From positions 35,011 to 99,010 of the forward strand of contig JABJIE010000007.1 in NCBI GenBank assembly GCA_018661505.1: a DNA stretch of 64,000 bases. Reading direction: 5' to 3'. The notes under the pieces were generated by a model. It made no database searches and had not been told where the DNA came from. It was given only the letters and a program-made list of their open reading frames with translations. This DNA is from Lentimicrobiaceae bacterium. GTDB lineage: Bacteria; Bacteroidota; Bacteroidia; Bacteroidales; F082. The translations under genes were made by a program, and so were the position numbers. Of the stretch, positions 61,865 through 64,000 are shown in pieces (position 1 is the first letter of the stretch; each line of letters starts with the position of its first letter).

Positions 61865-62986
61865 CTAAAAATAACGCTCTCTGATATAATGGCCAAAAAC
61901 ACTTAACATTTCTGGCATGTTTTTTCTACCAAAACCTATTCTTGCATGACATTTTCCATATTCAAAGGTTTCAGATGGCAGCAGCATAATACCAGTACTT
62001 TTGACAAGTTTTTCAGCAAAAACAGATGCAGGCTCATTTATTTTTAGTCTTATGAAAGCTGTAGATCCAGATAGAGGTTCTTCGAAGTCAATCAACCTAC
62101 TATTAATCTTATGAAATTCTGAAAATAGTGAAATATTAAATCTTATCTTATCCATATTTGGAATCACAAACTTATCCATATTATTTAAGGCAATTGTTCC
62201 TAAAACTTCACTTGGAGCGCTGTTACAGATTGATAAATAGTCTTTGAATTTTTCTACCTTTTTAAGCAGGCCTTTGTTTTTAGAGGTTAACCAACCAAGC
62301 CTTAGGCCAGCTAGTCCAAATGTTTTTGCAGTACCCCAGAGGCTAATACTGTTTTCATATAAATCACACATGGATGGCAGGCCTGTTTCCTTATTATGGT
62401 TTAAATAACGATACATCTCATCTGAGAAAATGGTTATTCCACGCTCTCGCGCGAGCTCAATAATTTTATGGTGCTCTTCAATGGTGGGACTAAAACCTGT
62501 TGGATTGTGTGGAAAATTAACAACAATTAGTTTGGTTTTTGATGAGATTAGCTTTTTTAGATCGGTTATGTCATAATGCCAACCCCCAGTATTTTCATGA
62601 GGTTTCCAAAATGAAATGGAGCAACCTAGGTCCTTAGAGACCTGATAAAGAGACTGGTACATCGGGGACATGCATATAACATTGTCCCCTTTATTTAATA
62701 ATACATTCATTAATATGAAGTTAGCCTCGCCTGGAGATGAAACTACAATTTCATCCATCTGGATTGTTTTATAGTGGCCTTTTATTGCCTTACGTAGAAA
62801 CTCACTACCAACAGTCTCGGTATATCCAAGTTTTAGGCTTTCCCATAAGTTCTTTTCATCAGCCGATGCCACACTTAAAACATAATCCATACTATAGCCA
62901 TCGCAGTCAGAGCTAGAAAGCATATATTGTGCACTAAACTCATATTTGGCAAAATACCTTTCAACTGCAAAATCTTTAATCTTCAT
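61865..62986 (-). CDS. PLP-dependent aminotransferase, class I/II
   Basis: A 373-aa fold-type I aminotransferase from the ATG at 62986 (an in-frame start at 63007 would add seven residues without signal). The PLP lysine K221 lies in WGTAKTFGLAGLRLGWL. NFPHNPTGFSPT and SDEMYRYLNHN (the Asp that contacts the pyridine nitrogen) are also clear. The C-terminal arginine that binds the substrate carboxylate appears in ARIGFGRKNM. The substrate is not evident; an aspartate- or aromatic-like aminotransferase is likely. Confidence 0.87.
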   Translation of the reverse strand: MKIKDFAVERYFAKYEFSAQYMLSSSDCDGYSMDYVLSVASADEKNLWESLKLGYTETVGSEFLRKAIKGHYKTIQMDEIVVSSPGEANFILMNVLLNKGDNVICMSPMYQSLYQVSKDLGCSISFWKPHENTGGWHYDITDLKKLISSKTKLIVVNFPHNPTGFSPTIEEHHKIIELARERGITIFSDEMYRYLNHNKETGLPSMCDLYENSISLWGTAKTFGLAGLRLGWLTSKNKGLLKKVEKFKDYLSICNSAPSEVLGTIALNNMDKFVIPNMDKIRFNISLFSEFHKINSRLIDFEEPLSGSTAFIRLKINEPASVFAEKLVKSTGIMLLPSETFEYGKCHARIGFGRKNMPEMLSVFGHYIRERYF

Positions 62987-63016
62987 AATTATCGTTAAAA
63001 TACACAAGTTTTATTT

Positions 63017-63295
63017 TCAATTCTTATCTACTGGTTTTTTTATTGCCATAGCACAAAAGATTATCCATATAGCAAATGCCGATTCTACCATTCTTTGATA
63101 TAGCCCAATGTATTCAGAAGCCGAATTTGTAACTAATATAGATACAAGAAAAATACTGACCGCACCAAATACAATTGATTGCAAAGAAAACGGATTGTTA
63201 TTGGGTGATCTTTTTAACCCCAATCCAATTAATATCATAAAAACAGGAATAAATAAATAAGTTAGTAATCCCATAAAATTATGCGGTTCACGCAC
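63017..63295 (-). CDS. small membrane protein, possibly truncated
   Basis: A 92-aa protein with three hydrophobic segments (FMGLLTYLFIPVFMILIGLGL, SLQSIVFGAVSIFLVSILV, AFAIWIIFCAMAI). The ending, YIGLYQRMVESAFAIWI, resembles the C-terminal part of larger DUF998-type membrane proteins, which suggests a front-truncated gene. The start is a GTG immediately after an in-frame stop; an ATG eight codons in is an alternative. Real but of uncertain completeness. Confidence 0.55.
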   Translation of the reverse strand: MREPHNFMGLLTYLFIPVFMILIGLGLKRSPNNNPFSLQSIVFGAVSIFLVSILVTNSASEYIGLYQRMVESAFAIWIIFCAMAIKKPVDKN

Positions 63296-63357
63296 TTACA
63301 AAGAGGCTGACAATTTTCTATAAATAGAAAAAAAAATTATTATAATTGTCAAATAAA

Positions 63358-64000
63358 TTAATCTCGAAGGCAACGGACACTAAATCCATATTGCTTACTG
63401 TAGTAGTTCTCGTACACGAAGCCATTGTCGTAACTTAGGCCGCGGAACCAGGCACTGGTCGCCGAACTCTCTGTAGAGGTCCACCAACTACCGTAGACAC
63501 CAATGGAGTCGAAATGACCATCGAAGCTACGGTAGCCATCCGGAAGGCCTGAAAAACCACTTGAGTTAGTGGCATCTGTATTTGGACTATTCCACAAATT
63601 ACTGATATCTTTCATCATGCCTCCAACTACACTTGCTCCTCCCAAATAAGTTGTTAAGATACTCCATTCAGCATCTGTTGGAACATGCCAGCCTGTGGGG
63701 CAGAGTCCGCGGGGGTCATCCACAGCATACCAGTTATAAAGGGCTCCGTACTTTTCATTAGCAGTCTTATCATTATCATACCAGCAATAGGCACCTGTAG
63801 TAAGTTCAGACCATAGACCTTGATCGGTTACATTATTTATTGGATCGCCATTCCTGTAATGCGTTACCTCTAAATTTTCAACCATCCACTCCTGGGTCCC
63901 AATGGTAATACTACTACCATTATTTCCATCAATTAAATCATCATCACGCTTACAAGTAACTATTAATAATGTAAGGAATAACAGACTTAAAATTTTTAAT
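63358..64000 (-). CDS. FISUMP-domain lipoprotein, partial (start lies beyond the right edge)
   Basis: The frame continues without a stop from 63358 to the window end. Read upstream of the first internal ATG (63885), it gives LKILSLLFLTLLIVTC-K, a lipoprotein signal peptide, so the true start is just outside the window. The rest (TIGTQEWMVENLEVTHYRNGD onward) is a FISUMP (major paralogous) domain. It has GALYNWYAVDDPRGLCPTGWHVPTDAEWSIL, GFSGLPDGYRSFDG and the end FSVRCLRD. The domain is common in Bacteroidota and Fibrobacterota surface lipoproteins; its function is not established. Base composition looks higher in G+C than its neighbours. Confidence 0.88.
   Translation of the reverse strand, partial: LKILSLLFLTLLIVTCKRDDDLIDGNNGSSITIGTQEWMVENLEVTHYRNGDPINNVTDQGLWSELTTGAYCWYDNDKTANEKYGALYNWYAVDDPRGLCPTGWHVPTDAEWSILTTYLGGASVVGGMMKDISNLWNSPNTDATNSSGFSGLPDGYRSFDGHFDSIGVYGSWWTSTESSATSAWFRGLSYDNGFVYENYYSKQYGFSVRCLRD

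Overview
The window is ordinary chromosome of a low-GC Gram-negative member of the Bacteroidota, most likely a free-living or marine lineage. Family-level placement is not possible from the sequence. The evidence is: (i) three secreted proteins with type IX secretion C-terminal domains; (ii) Bacteroidota-type families (DUF4175-like coiled-coil protein, LRR/BNR/FISUMP/MORN surface proteins, DUF4369-like thioredoxin lipoprotein, PepSY-TM); (iii) upstream regions that carry the Bacteroidota -7 promoter box TAnnTTTG rather than a TATAAT box, with no consistent Shine-Dalgarno sequences. No insertion sequence, phage, CRISPR array or rRNA was found. There is one tRNA (Cys).

Layout. 1-8.1 kb: 3' end of trpS, hflX, lnt, a small lipoprotein, rnr and an LTA-synthase-like sulfatase-fold membrane enzyme. 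8.2-15.1 kb: a two-gene unit (secreted 279-aa protein plus an 877-aa leucine-rich-repeat protein) and a large Asp-box (BNR) protein. 15.2-25.4 kb: proline dehydrogenase, yceD-rpmF, fabH, a T9SS esterase, a C69 dipeptidase, an HdeD-like protein, recJ and a MacB-type permease. 25.5-34.1 kb: purH, mreBCD, a thioredoxin lipoprotein, an arsC-acr3 pair, rpiB and lutB. 34.14-34.77 kb: a 633-bp gene-free stretch with about 82% A+T. 34.8-37.8 kb: MORN-repeat protein, OB-fold lipoprotein and two small membrane proteins. 37.8-51.2 kb: a 13-kb eight-gene minus-strand unit (DUF4175-like, degenerate HATPase, ybeY, mnmG, methyltransferase, giant histidine kinase, flippase, hemW). 51.4-64 kb: two peptidases, gltX-folB-CWC, a five-repeat T9SS protein, tRNA-Cys, an aminotransferase and lipoproteins, with a FISUMP lipoprotein running off the right edge.

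Most notable observations. Two parS-like ParB sites (one an exact match to the classical TGTTNCACGTGAAACA) sit in the tiny gaps on either side of mnmG. The very AT-rich gene-free region about 10-12 kb away carries repeated TGTTAATAA-like 9-mers. Together they suggest an origin-proximal segregation region. Eighteen upstream regions carry TAnnTTTG, 13 of them followed by C, and these boxes fix several start codons. Two intergenic gene remnants, an LRR protein built from repeated W-rich modules, a degenerate RsbW-like ATPase and a histidine kinase with three sensory segments are the other items worth following up. No clearly new defence or mobile system was recognised.
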